Part shown: piece by piece, positions 15,818 to 24,341 of the stretch | How the letters are laid out: each line of letters starts with the position of its first letter | Numbering within the stretch: position 1 is the first letter of the stretch | Assembly (NCBI GenBank): GCA_029261475.1 | Contig: JAJDBG010000057.1 | Location: 1-35,302, forward strand | Reading direction: 5' to 3' | Source of the DNA: Nitrospinaceae bacterium | Lineage (GTDB): Bacteria > Nitrospinota > Nitrospinia > Nitrospinales > VA-1 | Length of the DNA: 35,302 nt | Program-made: the position numbers and the translations under genes | The notes under the pieces: generated by a model | What the model saw: only the letters and a program-made list of their open reading frames with translations | The model's database searches: none | Told to the model about the DNA's origin: nothing

Positions 15818-17059
15818 CTAACGTTTGCCCATTTTTTCAACCATCTCAATATGATCGATGTAGTCTGAGTAAATCGATTCAGCATCAAATTTTTTATGAA
15901 AAACTTTCAAAGCATTATCCGAAAAATTTTTCCGCAACGAAGAATCATCAGCCAATTTCAGAACGGCAGAACAAAATGAGGGGATATCTCCCGCTGGATA
16001 AGAAAATCCTATTTCATAATCGCTTATAATCGTTTCCATCTCACCTCGAAGTGACGAAAGCAATGGCAAACCATGGGCCAAATACTGCATTGGCTTAGTT
16101 GTTACAGCACCTTCCATATGAAAACAAGGGACTAAGCCAACATTCGATGCGGATAACAAATAAGTCATTTCATCTTCATTCAGCCAACCTGTTAAGCTTA
16201 AATTATTTAATACTTCTTTGGAAATTTTATCGTACTTTTCACCCAAACCCGCCAATACGAAGTGAATATCCATCCTATCTAACTCCAGCATTCTTTTTGC
16301 CGCCGCGACAACAAGCTCCAAATCATATGATTGTCCAAAGGAACCCAGAAAAGTGAAAACAGTTTTGCCTTCCAGCTTATTAATTAACTGCTCAAATTTA
16401 GGCAAGGGCTTGTATTCAAGTGAAAGCTGTTTTTTACAATAGCCAATATAAAAAACATTATCGCGTGCATCCTTTTTTCTCTTTGCGTATGCCAGTGCCC
16501 AATCTAAAAAACCATTAGAAACCGAAACAATGCCATCGGCTCCTCTCATGGAGCGTTTGGTAATGAGAAAATCCTTACTCAATGCCAAGCGTGCCAGTCC
16601 TCTCAATGCTCTGGGCAAGCGGTTCAATATATCATCGGGCCATAAATCCATGACATCTAACAATACAGGAATATTCCAGGCCCTACCCAGGCGAACGCTT
16701 TCATAGGTCAACTCATAATTGGGTAAAGAAGAGATGATTATATCGGGATGGTTTTCCTCTTTAGAAGCTCGTTTTGCAAAATTTCTCGAAACAACTTTAT
16801 GATGCCAATAACGCCGAAGCGAGACGTTTTTCTTATAGCCGATACCTTCAAGCAAACGAATTTGATAATGGGGATTGATTTGAATTTCTGTGTACTCATC
16901 GAATAAAAATTCCTTTTTATGGTGATAAAAACACGATCCCCACCAAACAATTTCGTGCCCCCTTTTATTCAATGCCGAGGCTAATTGTCCCATTCTTAAT
17001 GGTGCTGCTCCTTCTTGGAAGGGATAACACTCGCCAATTTCAGTCAACCAAATTTTCAT
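15818..17059 (-). CDS. Glycosyltransferase, GT4-like (GT-B fold)
   Basis: 413 residues. The N-terminal half begins MKIWLTEIGECYPFQ and has GQLASALNKRGHEIVWWGS, an acceptor-side Rossmann fold. The donor half has VFTFLGSFGQSYDLELVVAAA, HFVLAGLGEK, LTGWLNEDEMTYLLSASNVGLVP and a variant of the GT4 EX7E region ending TTKPMQYLAHGLPLLSSLRGE. These retaining enzymes add sugars from nucleotide donors, here probably to a lipid-linked repeat unit at the inner membrane. I chose ATG 17059 because GGGAG is correctly spaced before it; the longer frame to 17092 has no such support. Donor specificity is unknown. Confidence 0.9.
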   Translation of the reverse strand: MKIWLTEIGECYPFQEGAAPLRMGQLASALNKRGHEIVWWGSCFYHHKKEFLFDEYTEIQINPHYQIRLLEGIGYKKNVSLRRYWHHKVVSRNFAKRASKEENHPDIIISSLPNYELTYESVRLGRAWNIPVLLDVMDLWPDDILNRLPRALRGLARLALSKDFLITKRSMRGADGIVSVSNGFLDWALAYAKRKKDARDNVFYIGYCKKQLSLEYKPLPKFEQLINKLEGKTVFTFLGSFGQSYDLELVVAAAKRMLELDRMDIHFVLAGLGEKYDKISKEVLNNLSLTGWLNEDEMTYLLSASNVGLVPCFHMEGAVTTKPMQYLAHGLPLLSSLRGEMETIISDYEIGFSYPAGDIPSFCSAVLKLADDSSLRKNFSDNALKVFHKKFDAESIYSDYIDHIEMVEKMGKR

Positions 17060-17115
17060 ACGTCTCCCAATGTCATCGAAAAAAACTCGCAAGTATCATT
17101 TCTTAATCATCAACC

Positions 17116-18447
17116 CTATTTATAGCTATTAGACTTGGAATGATACATAGCCGACTCCTTTGCCATGTCGGATGGGTTTGAAATAGTCGATGGCTCCAGC
17201 TGTTTGAGACCGGACCAATACAAATAAAAAATGGCAAGCACGTAGGTAAGAAGAATAGAATTGTAAGTGAAAAAAGAACCTCCAAATAGAGCCAGGTTCA
17301 CGTAGCAAGCGACTAAGAAAACACAGTACTGCGCTTGTCTCCCTTCAATAACTCTCCCGTATGCAAAACCCATCACAAAACCATATATCAACCACCATGC
17401 AAAAGATCCTCCCAAACCAAAATCATCTATGGGCGGACGAAAACCGGTATAAACATTCGATTCAACGTCTTCAACAACGATCATATTATCGAATCGAGTA
17501 CGTGGTGAAATACCTAATAGTGAAAAGGGACCCGAAAAGATAACCTCTCCCCAGCGAGGTTTTGAAGGCAAATCCCAGGCAATCGAAAAATAGCTGGAAA
17601 AAAAATACACATTTCCAAAAACAAGATATTTGAATTTGTCCCATTCATCCCAAAAACCAGAGACACTCGCCACATTTAAAAAAGCATAAAGTTTATCTGA
17701 AGCGGAAAACATATCACCGCCCCGAACACTACGAAAAAGGTGTAAAATCACTCCCAGAAAAAGGAAAATTACCAAGAAGAAAACACCACCTAGAATATTC
17801 TTAATTGAAAAGAATTTGTAGATTCCCCTGCTATAAAAAACTTTTATTGCAAAATATCCAGCAATCCAATAGAAAATGGGCTGTAAAATCTGTCCCCTTC
17901 CTGTAAACAAAACAGCTAATGTAGACGGAGGAAGCAATGGTAAAAAGCATAACCAAGTGCTGGATTTGCGTAAGGTATTCGAAGAAAAAATTATCCCACC
18001 CAACAATGGCCCCAAGTACAAAAAAATTAAAAATACTTTTGCCGGTAAGGGCAGGTAGTGATCTTGCTCACTGATATTTACATCACTAACTTCAACATAA
18101 ACGACGTAGCCAGCGGCTAGAATAGAACATAATAGTAAAACAGTTTTAGGCCAATACAGTTCCAATCCGGTGTCGGCAAAAACAGCACCCCCCGCCTTTT
18201 CCAAACTGGTCTGCCCGGTCATTTTCCCCCAAAAGCTACCGATCACCATGACCAAGGCACTAAAGAATATCCACCACAAAGCACCATCCCAGACGGGGAA
18301 GCCTGGCAATATTACAGGCATACATGAATAGACACCCCAAATTAGGGGGAATATTGCACCGGGGAAATACCAGCTTTTAGAAAAAAATCGTGCAAACAAA
18401 GCCAGGCTAAACATAAAACCTATAGGTACATAATTCTCTATTGGCAT
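17116..18447 (-). CDS. Oligosaccharide repeat unit polymerase (Wzy-like)
   Basis: 443 residues with roughly 11 to 12 hydrophobic helices. The sequence has TGRGQILQPIFYW (about 184-196), SNVYTGFRPPIDDFGLGG in a large late loop and a final pair of helices, the pattern of O-antigen/exopolysaccharide Wzy polymerases, which link repeat units on the periplasmic face. AGGA lies just before the ATG. It is the first gene of the ten-gene minus-strand polysaccharide cluster, downstream of a strong promoter at 18550-18579. Wzy proteins are poorly conserved, so the call rests on topology and the two loop motifs. Confidence 0.85.
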   Translation of the reverse strand: MPIENYVPIGFMFSLALFARFFSKSWYFPGAIFPLIWGVYSCMPVILPGFPVWDGALWWIFFSALVMVIGSFWGKMTGQTSLEKAGGAVFADTGLELYWPKTVLLLCSILAAGYVVYVEVSDVNISEQDHYLPLPAKVFLIFLYLGPLLGGIIFSSNTLRKSSTWLCFLPLLPPSTLAVLFTGRGQILQPIFYWIAGYFAIKVFYSRGIYKFFSIKNILGGVFFLVIFLFLGVILHLFRSVRGGDMFSASDKLYAFLNVASVSGFWDEWDKFKYLVFGNVYFFSSYFSIAWDLPSKPRWGEVIFSGPFSLLGISPRTRFDNMIVVEDVESNVYTGFRPPIDDFGLGGSFAWWLIYGFVMGFAYGRVIEGRQAQYCVFLVACYVNLALFGGSFFTYNSILLTYVLAIFYLYWSGLKQLEPSTISNPSDMAKESAMYHSKSNSYK

Positions 18448-18770
18448 TGTCCTACCCTAAAGCTCCATACCCGATTTTCTTGAAAATGATAAGAAATAAA
18501 CACACTTCTCCTACTTAAAAAAAGCAATTACTAAAATATATATATAATCATTATAATGCGATAATCCCTTTTTTATCAATGTAAAGTAATATATATATTG
18601 CTCCTATTATGAGAACTATAATAAAAAATTGTGTGTCTAGAGAGTGAATCAGTAACGTTCCCTTTGTTCTAAAATTGCTTTCTATGGTAAAAACAATTCC
18701 ACAATTGCCCATTAATTCCCAACCTTCAAATCGCTACCTTAAATAACACCTTATTCTGAAACTAAAAACA
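18448..18770. other. AT-rich divergent control region, no gene
   Basis: 323 very AT-rich bases between the divergent Wzy gene and the class V aminotransferase-like gene. It contains the minus-strand promoter listed separately, a 12-base AATATATATATT palindrome at 18588-18599 and a TATAAT-like box near 18618 on the plus strand with no good -35. No coding region or RNA gene was seen. Confidence 0.6.
18550..18579 (-). promoter_or_regulatory. Sigma-70-like promoter of the polysaccharide operon
   Basis: On the minus strand TTGATA (18574-18579) is followed after 18 bases by a perfect TATAAT (18550-18555). The leader to the Wzy start at 18447 would be about 95 bases. It could drive all ten genes down to 7352, whose gaps never exceed about 80 bases. 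Confidence 0.5.
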
Positions 18771-19901
18771 ATGGATCCTAAAATTTCCAATCAAGACCGT
18801 TTCCCAATTTTGAAAAATCAGATATTTTATGATCATGCTAGGGTTGCGCCTTTACCAGATTGCGTTCGCAAGGCAATCACGGCATTTGCCGACGATGCCT
18901 GCGAACAAGGAACAACAAATTATCCTGCCTGGATTTCCGAAATTGACAAAACCCGGCATCGCTTTGCTAAGCTCATCAACGCCGATCTCGAGGAGGTAGC
19001 ATTTGTCAAGAACACATCAGAAGGCATTTCGATTGTCGCTAATGGACTCGACTGGAAGTCGGGAGATAATGTGGTCATTCCCGATATCGAATTCCCCGCC
19101 AATGTTTATCCTTGGCAAAACCTGCGCAGACATGGTGTGGAAACTCGTTTTGTTCATGCTGTGGAAGGTCGTGTTTTGATTGACGATCTTGTCAAACAAA
19201 CGGATTCCCGCACACGCCTGATCTCCATCAGTTCCGTTGAATGTAATTCCGGATTCCGCAACGACCTCAATAGAATCGGTAATTTTTGCAAAGAACGTGG
19301 AATTTTGTTTTGCGTCGATGCAATACAAAGCTTGGGAGTCCTGCCTATGGATGTCAAACGCGATCACATAGACTTCCTCTCTGCCGATGGTCACAAATGG
19401 TTATTGAGTGTAGAGGGTTTGGGAGGATTCTATATTTCAAAAAATGTATTGGATAAGGTCTACCCCGTAACTGTGGGTTGGAACAACATGGTAGACGCTT
19501 CAAATTTTATGGACTATCGTTTTGAGTTTCGCCCGGATGCGCAACGCTTTGAAGAAGGCAGTTTCAATACAATGAGCATACACGCTTTTGGAGCGGCTCT
19601 GTCTATATTTGAGGCGGAAGGAATGGAAAGCGTTCAACAGAAAATTTTTCAGCTTGGCAATCGCATTATAGAAAACTTGCGGAAAAGAAATTTACCCATC
19701 ATAAGCTCAACTGAGCCGGAAGAACGCTCAGGAAATATTTCATTTTTACCACGGGGAGACCTGCAGGCTTTAGCGCATTACATGCAAAAAAACAAAGTCA
19801 CCTTGACCGCGCGAAACGGTCTGATACGCGTGTCACCACACTTCTATAATACGGAAGATGAAATAGAACGTTTCTTTTCTCTATTAGATGGATTTAAATG
19901 A
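18771..19901 (+). CDS. PLP-dependent class V aminotransferase-fold enzyme
   Basis: 376 residues of the NifS/CsdB-like class V fold. PLP-site landmarks: the cofactor-phosphate loop near KNTSEGIS (80-87), Asp183 in CVDAIQSLGV pairing with the pyridine nitrogen, and the Schiff-base Lys209 in SADGHKWL. The active-site loop cysteine of cysteine desulfurases, normally in a GxxC-type motif before the C-terminal domain, is not found; the matching region reads NGLIRVSPHFYNT. So a desulfurase is unlikely; epimerase, lyase or aminotransferase activity remain open. The 5' region is the AT-rich gap shared with the polysaccharide operon. It ends 30 bases from the convergent methyltransferase. Confidence 0.82.
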   Translation: MDPKISNQDRFPILKNQIFYDHARVAPLPDCVRKAITAFADDACEQGTTNYPAWISEIDKTRHRFAKLINADLEEVAFVKNTSEGISIVANGLDWKSGDNVVIPDIEFPANVYPWQNLRRHGVETRFVHAVEGRVLIDDLVKQTDSRTRLISISSVECNSGFRNDLNRIGNFCKERGILFCVDAIQSLGVLPMDVKRDHIDFLSADGHKWLLSVEGLGGFYISKNVLDKVYPVTVGWNNMVDASNFMDYRFEFRPDAQRFEEGSFNTMSIHAFGAALSIFEAEGMESVQQKIFQLGNRIIENLRKRNLPIISSTEPEERSGNISFLPRGDLQALAHYMQKNKVTLTARNGLIRVSPHFYNTEDEIERFFSLLDGFK

Positions 19902-19931
19902 AGTTTCAACAATTTCAGCGCATTGCGACGA

Positions 19932-21044
19932 TTACTTTTGAGCCAGGATCTCGAATCCTAAAAATTTTAAAGCCAGGTTGTCACCCGGTTTTTGGCTGTA
20001 AGCATCGGTTTCATCATGGTATTCGTGAAAATCAAAGTGGCTGATTTTGTACCCGATGGATTTCATATCATTTACAAGATTCTGACAAAATCCGCTTTCT
20101 ATTTCAACCAAGGTTTCAGGATAACCCTCAATCAAACGATCACGATATTTGGCAGACTGACAAAGGAGTTGATACTCCAGATCGGTGTCCAGAATGTTAA
20201 GCTCTCCACCGGGTTCTAAACATTCAAACAACTGCTTCAATAGTTCCTGTCTTTCAGACCGTTGAAGATGATGCATGAATTTATTGGCCATCACCACCTC
20301 TGCCTGCCACTCCCCTTTTCCTCCAGGAAAGTCCTGATCAATTATCTCTATATTTTTTTTGCCCAGTTTTTCCCTGTATTGCCTCAGTCCTTGAATGATA
20401 AAAGGCATTCTGTCAGTCAGGACTAGTTGTGGACCATTTTCAGGCCAGGCATGTATCATACTGTAACCGGCTAGTCCCGTAGCGATGTCAACGACAGGAC
20501 CTTTCCCATTGATCGGCAAATCAGGGCTCTCCCATGGAAAATTTTCTGTGCGCCAAAGATACAAACTGTAACCACCACTCAAGCTATCTACAATTTCGGC
20601 ATCATTTATTAGATTGGGGTCGTATTTTATTCGATCCGATAACATACGGAACATACGATCCATTTTTCCACTCAGGTCTGTAGCCCATGCGGGATCAGCC
20701 TCTCGGTGTTCCCGTCTCAAGTTCAAATGAATGTGATCAAAGTTTAGAAAAACGGCAGGTCTTTCGTGCTGAACGTAAATAAGATCAGCTAAGTCGATCA
20801 AAATTTCAGGATAGGTCAATCGCAGAAGCCAGTTGAAGCTCTCTCGATTATCACGCCCTTCCACAGTGTCAGGAAAGCCCAGCTTACTTTCGATCAACTC
20901 AAAAAAATGCCGCACATTATAAGCAATGTCAGGATACTTTGAACCTTCTAATCCTTTATAGTCCCGGCCCTTTTCACTGATCAAAGACAATCCTTCTCCT
21001 GCGGGAACAAAGACATCAAAACATTTTTTTCTAGGATCAGTCAT
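19932..21044 (-). CDS. SAM-dependent methyltransferase with a long N-terminal helical region
   Basis: 370 residues. The C-terminal half carries a class I methyltransferase: motif I VVDIATGLAG (184-193), Asp211 in LVLTDRMPF, IIDQDFPGG and a LEPGGELNILDTDLE post-motif. The first 180 residues are mostly helical with aromatic and charged clusters (NWLLRLTYPEILIDLADLIY, 71-90) and may form a dimerisation or substrate cap, as in small-molecule O-methyltransferases. The motif FMHHLQR is a usual motif IV variant. I preferred ATG 21044 over the TTG at 21059; neither has a clear ribosome site. The substrate is not known. Confidence 0.72.
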   Translation of the reverse strand: MTDPRKKCFDVFVPAGEGLSLISEKGRDYKGLEGSKYPDIAYNVRHFFELIESKLGFPDTVEGRDNRESFNWLLRLTYPEILIDLADLIYVQHERPAVFLNFDHIHLNLRREHREADPAWATDLSGKMDRMFRMLSDRIKYDPNLINDAEIVDSLSGGYSLYLWRTENFPWESPDLPINGKGPVVDIATGLAGYSMIHAWPENGPQLVLTDRMPFIIQGLRQYREKLGKKNIEIIDQDFPGGKGEWQAEVVMANKFMHHLQRSERQELLKQLFECLEPGGELNILDTDLEYQLLCQSAKYRDRLIEGYPETLVEIESGFCQNLVNDMKSIGYKISHFDFHEYHDETDAYSQKPGDNLALKFLGFEILAQK

Positions 21045-21130
21045 AGTTGTAAAACACAATTCGGTTTGTTATCAGTTCAAAGTGAAAAGCACGCAAGATA
21101 CGTCAAGAGCCTGCTAAGGTCAATTCGCTT

Positions 21131-21164
21131 TATAGTATTTGCCAAAATTCTGGAAAATACTATA
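21131..21164. promoter_or_regulatory. 10-bp dyad surrounding a candidate promoter
   Basis: TATAGTATTT (21131-21140) and AAATACTATA (21155-21164) are exact inverted copies, with inner CCA/TGG pairs as well. A plus-strand promoter candidate, TTGCCA (21139-21144) with TATAGG (21161-21166) 16 bases later, lies within it, so a repressor here could control the downstream methyltransferase gene. Confidence 0.35.
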
Positions 21165-21185
21165 GGGATTTAATTCTGTTTTTAA

Positions 21186-21224
21186 ATCAATCTCAATGTT
21201 AAAATATTAATATTAGAGATTGAT
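21186..21224. repeat. 9-bp inverted repeat with 21-base spacer upstream of methyltransferase gene
   Basis: ATCAATCTC (21186-21194) and GAGATTGAT (21216-21224) are perfect inverted copies. The spacer contains another palindrome, AATATTAATATT. It lies in the leader of the gene starting at 21273 and could form an mRNA stem or be a dimeric-regulator site. Confidence 0.35.
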
Positions 21225-21272
21225 CTCGATTGCCCACCCAACTTAATGCTACCTTAACAAATTGAATTTCAA

Positions 21273-22043
21273 ATGAGACCTGAAACCGAACAGGAACTTT
21301 TACTTCGAACTCAGGGACTCAATAAAATTCTTGATGTGGGCGGCGCGCACCATATGTTTCCTTCAGCCACACATATGATCGACGTGCTGTCTTATGAAGA
21401 AGCCCAAGAGCAATGGGGTTCTTATGGGAAAAGTACGGAGCTTCCACCGGGCCACTGGATCAAATTGGATGTTTGTGATCGCACTCCATGGCCTTATCCA
21501 GATAATTTTTTCGATTTTGTGATTTGTGATCACGTTCTGGAAGATGTTCGCGACCCCATTCACGTTTGTACGGAACTTTCTCGCGTCGCCAAGGCTGGCT
21601 ATATTGAAACCCCATCGCCCCTATTGGAGCTGACACGCGGCATCAATGCAGAAGGACCCTGGGCTGGATATTTCCATCACCGTTGGCTGGTGCAAACTCA
21701 AAATAATGAATTGCGTTTCACCTACAAACCGCACTTCTTGACTTCGTCTCGCCGCTTCCATTTTCCCTCACGCTATATGGAACGTTGGCTCAGTGAAAAC
21801 AGGGGCTATACCTGCCTCTATTGGGAGGGAGAAATTCAAGCACAGGAAAATGTCGTGGTCTCTCGCCCTGAGATGGAAAGAGTCATCGAATCTTTCATTT
21901 TGTCGGAATGCGGCGAAATTCTGCCTATAAAATACGCGCGACTCAAACGCTCGATATGGGAAATAGGAAAACAGCTAGCCAAAAAATATGGACTTGTAGA
22001 GAAATTGAGACCGGTTGCCTCTAAAATTTGGAACCGGTTTTAG
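21273..22043 (+). CDS. Class I SAM methyltransferase-like protein
   Basis: 256 residues. Motif I is KILDVGGAHH (18-27), with an acidic residue at Asp38, and DFVICDHVLEDVRDP (81-95) matches motif IV of type 11 methyltransferases. The glycine-rich loop is short (GGA rather than GxGxG), so SAM binding should be checked. The second half (GYFHHRWLVQ, 132-141) is not part of the common core and resembles extensions seen in glycan-cluster methyltransferases. It stands alone on its strand between the convergent-oriented methyltransferase 19932-21044 and a small membrane protein, behind two inverted repeats. Confidence 0.72.
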   Translation: MRPETEQELLLRTQGLNKILDVGGAHHMFPSATHMIDVLSYEEAQEQWGSYGKSTELPPGHWIKLDVCDRTPWPYPDNFFDFVICDHVLEDVRDPIHVCTELSRVAKAGYIETPSPLLELTRGINAEGPWAGYFHHRWLVQTQNNELRFTYKPHFLTSSRRFHFPSRYMERWLSENRGYTCLYWEGEIQAQENVVVSRPEMERVIESFILSECGEILPIKYARLKRSIWEIGKQLAKKYGLVEKLRPVASKIWNRF

Positions 22044-22076
22044 AAACGACTTGATTCAGAGTTTGTATAGTAAAGA

Positions 22077-22433
22077 TCATCTCCAGTCCCAAACCGCCCG
22101 CCCCAATAAATAAAATGTGAGAGCAAGACAAGGCAGGATATAGGGAACGGCCAAAAATGCCTCATCCATTGCCAACTGCCACACTGAGATAAAAAACCTG
22201 GCCGCATAAATCAACGCGAAAATAAGGGTCAGCCTTCTCCTTCCACCAAAGATCAACCAGCCCAGCCAAGCCATCAAAAGTATATAGATACCAATACTCA
22301 GATAAGCCGATCCACCAAAACCCATTGGTGGCAAAAAGGCCATGGCAACACCGAGATAAATCAAATTTAGAATAAAGAATCCGATTCCCGCCTGCTTGTA
22401 CTTTTTCACATTCAATTGCACTGATTCGTTCAT
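22077..22433 (-). CDS. Small four-helix membrane protein, function unknown
   Basis: 118 residues. Hydrophobic helices at about 14-34, 43-63, 67-87 and 94-111, separated by a short GGRRR loop at 63-67. I do not recognise a family. The ATG at 22433 was preferred over a TTG five codons earlier. It is divergent from tyrS and convergent with the preceding methyltransferase. Confidence 0.6.
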   Translation of the reverse strand: MNESVQLNVKKYKQAGIGFFILNLIYLGVAMAFLPPMGFGGSAYLSIGIYILLMAWLGWLIFGGRRRLTLIFALIYAARFFISVWQLAMDEAFLAVPYILPCLALTFYLLGRAVWDWR

Positions 22434-22493
22434 AATTTTAAAGCCCAACCGCTAAACATTGAAGTTTTCCTCAGCCTGTGTTAGCTTTTCAAC

Positions 22494-22521
22494 TTGCTGT
22501 TGACGGTTTAAATATTAGAAT
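22494..22521 (+). promoter_or_regulatory. Possible promoter of tyrS
   Basis: TTGCTG (22494-22499) and TAGAAT (22516-22521) with a 16-base spacer. The -35 is weak, but the -10 is the same hexamer as in front of fbp. Confidence 0.25.
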
Positions 22522-22559
22522 TCAAATCCATTAATTCGCCAAGTATTTCAAAATAACTT

Positions 22560-23792
22560 ATGAATAACCAGAAAATAAATATGCTCCCTGTCGAAGAACA
22601 AATGCAAATCATCCGCCGGGGTGCTGAAGAAATCATAGACGAAAAAGACCTCATTCAACGGCTTGAGAAATCCATTAAGACAGGCACTCCTTTGCGCGTC
22701 AAGGCTGGCTTTGATCCTACAGCACCCGACCTTCATCTAGGACACACCGTTCTTTTACAAAAGATGAAACAGTTTCAAGAGTTGGGACACGATACCATTT
22801 TTCTGATCGGTGATTTTACGGCAATGATCGGTGATCCAACAGGACGCTCAGAAACGCGCAAAAGCCTTACGGCTGAGGAAGTCATGGAAAATGCAAAAAC
22901 TTATCTGGATCAAGTTTTTAAAATACTCGACCCAACCCTCACCATCGTCCATTACAACACTGAGTGGATGGAAAAATTCAGCTCTCAGGATATGATCAAT
23001 CTGGCAGGGTGTTACACCGTTGCCCGTATGCTTGAAAGAGATGATTTTCATAATCGCATGGCGGCAAAACAACCCGTATCCATTCATGAGCTGTTGTATC
23101 CTCTCGTGCAGGGCTATGATTCAGTTGCATTGAAATCTGACATTGAGCTCGGCGGAACCGATCAAAAGTTTAATTTACTGGTAGGACGCGATTTACAAAG
23201 ACGCGATCAGCAAGAACCCCAAGTGGTTTTGACACTTCCTCTACTTGAAGGTGTGGATGGAGTGAAGAAAATGAGCAAAAGTTATGGCAACAGCATCGGT
23301 GTATCAGCACCTCCCAATGAAATGTTTGGGAAGATCATGTCCATACCGGATGATTTGATGTGGCGTTATTTTGAGTTACTCAGCTCAATTTCGAATCAGG
23401 AACTGGAAGGGTTGAAAAAACGTGCTGAGACGGGCGAACTGAACCCGCGAAATGCAAAAGTCCAGCTTGCCAAAGAGTTGGTCACTCAATACCATGATTC
23501 CGAACAGGCAGATCTTGCGCTTGAGGAATTTGAAAATGTATTCAAAAAGAAAAATCTACCAGACAGCATCCCCACCGTTCCTGCCTGGGGAGAAGAACCC
23601 AAAGGGGTGAGCAATGTTCTTGCAGACTACCAACTAACAGACAGTGCTTCTGCCGCACGCAGACTCATCACACAGGGTGCGGTTACAATTAACGGGGATA
23701 AGGTCACCGACGTCAACCTGCAGATGGAAGGGAATAAAGAATATCTAATAAAAGTAGGAAAGAAACGATTTCTGAAAGTCGAGCCAGCTTAA
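22560..23792 (+). CDS. tyrS: Tyrosyl-tRNA synthetase
   Basis: 410 residues. This class I synthetase has the HIGH-equivalent HLGH at 59-62 within [12 protein letters not shown] and the KMSKS motif at 237-241. The tyrosine-binding region reads [24 protein letters not shown] (182-205). An S4 RNA-binding domain is at about 345-408 ([19 protein letters not shown]). The long connective sequence makes it the TyrZ-like form rather than the shorter E. coli TyrS. No strong ribosome site is visible before the ATG. It is followed by a convergent BLUF gene. Confidence 0.97.
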   Translation: MNNQKINMLPVEEQMQIIRRGAEEIIDEKDLIQRLEKSIKTGTPLRVKAGFDPTAPDLHLGHTVLLQKMKQFQELGHDTIFLIGDFTAMIGDPTGRSETRKSLTAEEVMENAKTYLDQVFKILDPTLTIVHYNTEWMEKFSSQDMINLAGCYTVARMLERDDFHNRMAAKQPVSIHELLYPLVQGYDSVALKSDIELGGTDQKFNLLVGRDLQRRDQQEPQVVLTLPLLEGVDGVKKMSKSYGNSIGVSAPPNEMFGKIMSIPDDLMWRYFELLSSISNQELEGLKKRAETGELNPRNAKVQLAKELVTQYHDSEQADLALEEFENVFKKKNLPDSIPTVPAWGEEPKGVSNVLADYQLTDSASAARRLITQGAVTINGDKVTDVNLQMEGNKEYLIKVGKKRFLKVEPA

Positions 23793-23857
23793 TCAAAGTC
23801 CAAAGGAGATTGCTTTAAGACATCATTCTCTAATATATGATCGATCCACATCACTAC

Positions 23858-23870
23858 TCTCAGCCTGAGA
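23858..23870. repeat. Short hairpin between convergent tyrS and BLUF gene
   Basis: TCTCAGCCTGAGA can form a 5-bp stem with a 3-base loop. There is no T-tract. It might help end transcription between the convergent genes, but this is weak. Confidence 0.2.
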
Positions 23871-23875
23871 ATATT

Positions 23876-24301
23876 TCAAGGTAATAGTTTTCTAAAGGAT
23901 TTCATAAGATTTACTGCCATTGAAGCTTCAACAGCTGTTCTCTCAGTAAGGAATCCAGACATTGCAAACTCTGAGAATCCACAAAGTTGTTGCGTGTCTA
24001 TTTCAGCTAGATCATTGAAGGCCATACTCCATCCTGAAAATCCTCTTTCAGAAATTTCGCCGTGATAGATCAACTTCAACGCGGAGTGTCGAGTATCGTT
24101 GTTTATTTTCTCATACAGGTCGAAAATACTTTTTTTATCGCCCTCTAACACTTGAAGGAATTGATTTGTATTTTTCCAGTAAAGAAGAATACCCGTAATA
24201 TTTCGCTCACTATTATTTTGTCTGGATACCTCCAGGATATTCAATATATCCTCATTCGAAATACCCTTCATAGCATAACTACAATAAAATAACTCGTGCA
24301 T
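23876..24301 (-). CDS. BLUF-domain blue-light photoreceptor
   Basis: 141 residues, nearly all one BLUF domain. All residues known to matter for FAD photochemistry (AppA numbering) have counterparts: Tyr6 (Y21), Asn30 (N45) before NITGILLY, Gln50 (Q63) in FLQVLEG, Trp91 (W104) and Met93 (M106) in GWSMAF. There is a C-terminal tail of about 45 residues but no linked output domain such as EAL, so it is a short-type BLUF protein that must signal through a partner. It starts 40 bases after the acs stop on the same strand, so it may be co-transcribed with acs. No obvious ribosome site is seen before the ATG. Confidence 0.93.
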   Translation of the reverse strand: MHELFYCSYAMKGISNEDILNILEVSRQNNSERNITGILLYWKNTNQFLQVLEGDKKSIFDLYEKINNDTRHSALKLIYHGEISERGFSGWSMAFNDLAEIDTQQLCGFSEFAMSGFLTERTAVEASMAVNLMKSFRKLLP

Positions 24302-24341
24302 AGGTCTAAGAATATCGTTTTCGGTTTGATTACATTTTAAA

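Noticed and set aside
18771-19901. Cysteine desulfurase (NifS/SufS) as the product
   Set aside because: The fold and PLP lysine fit, but the catalytic loop cysteine motif is not found.
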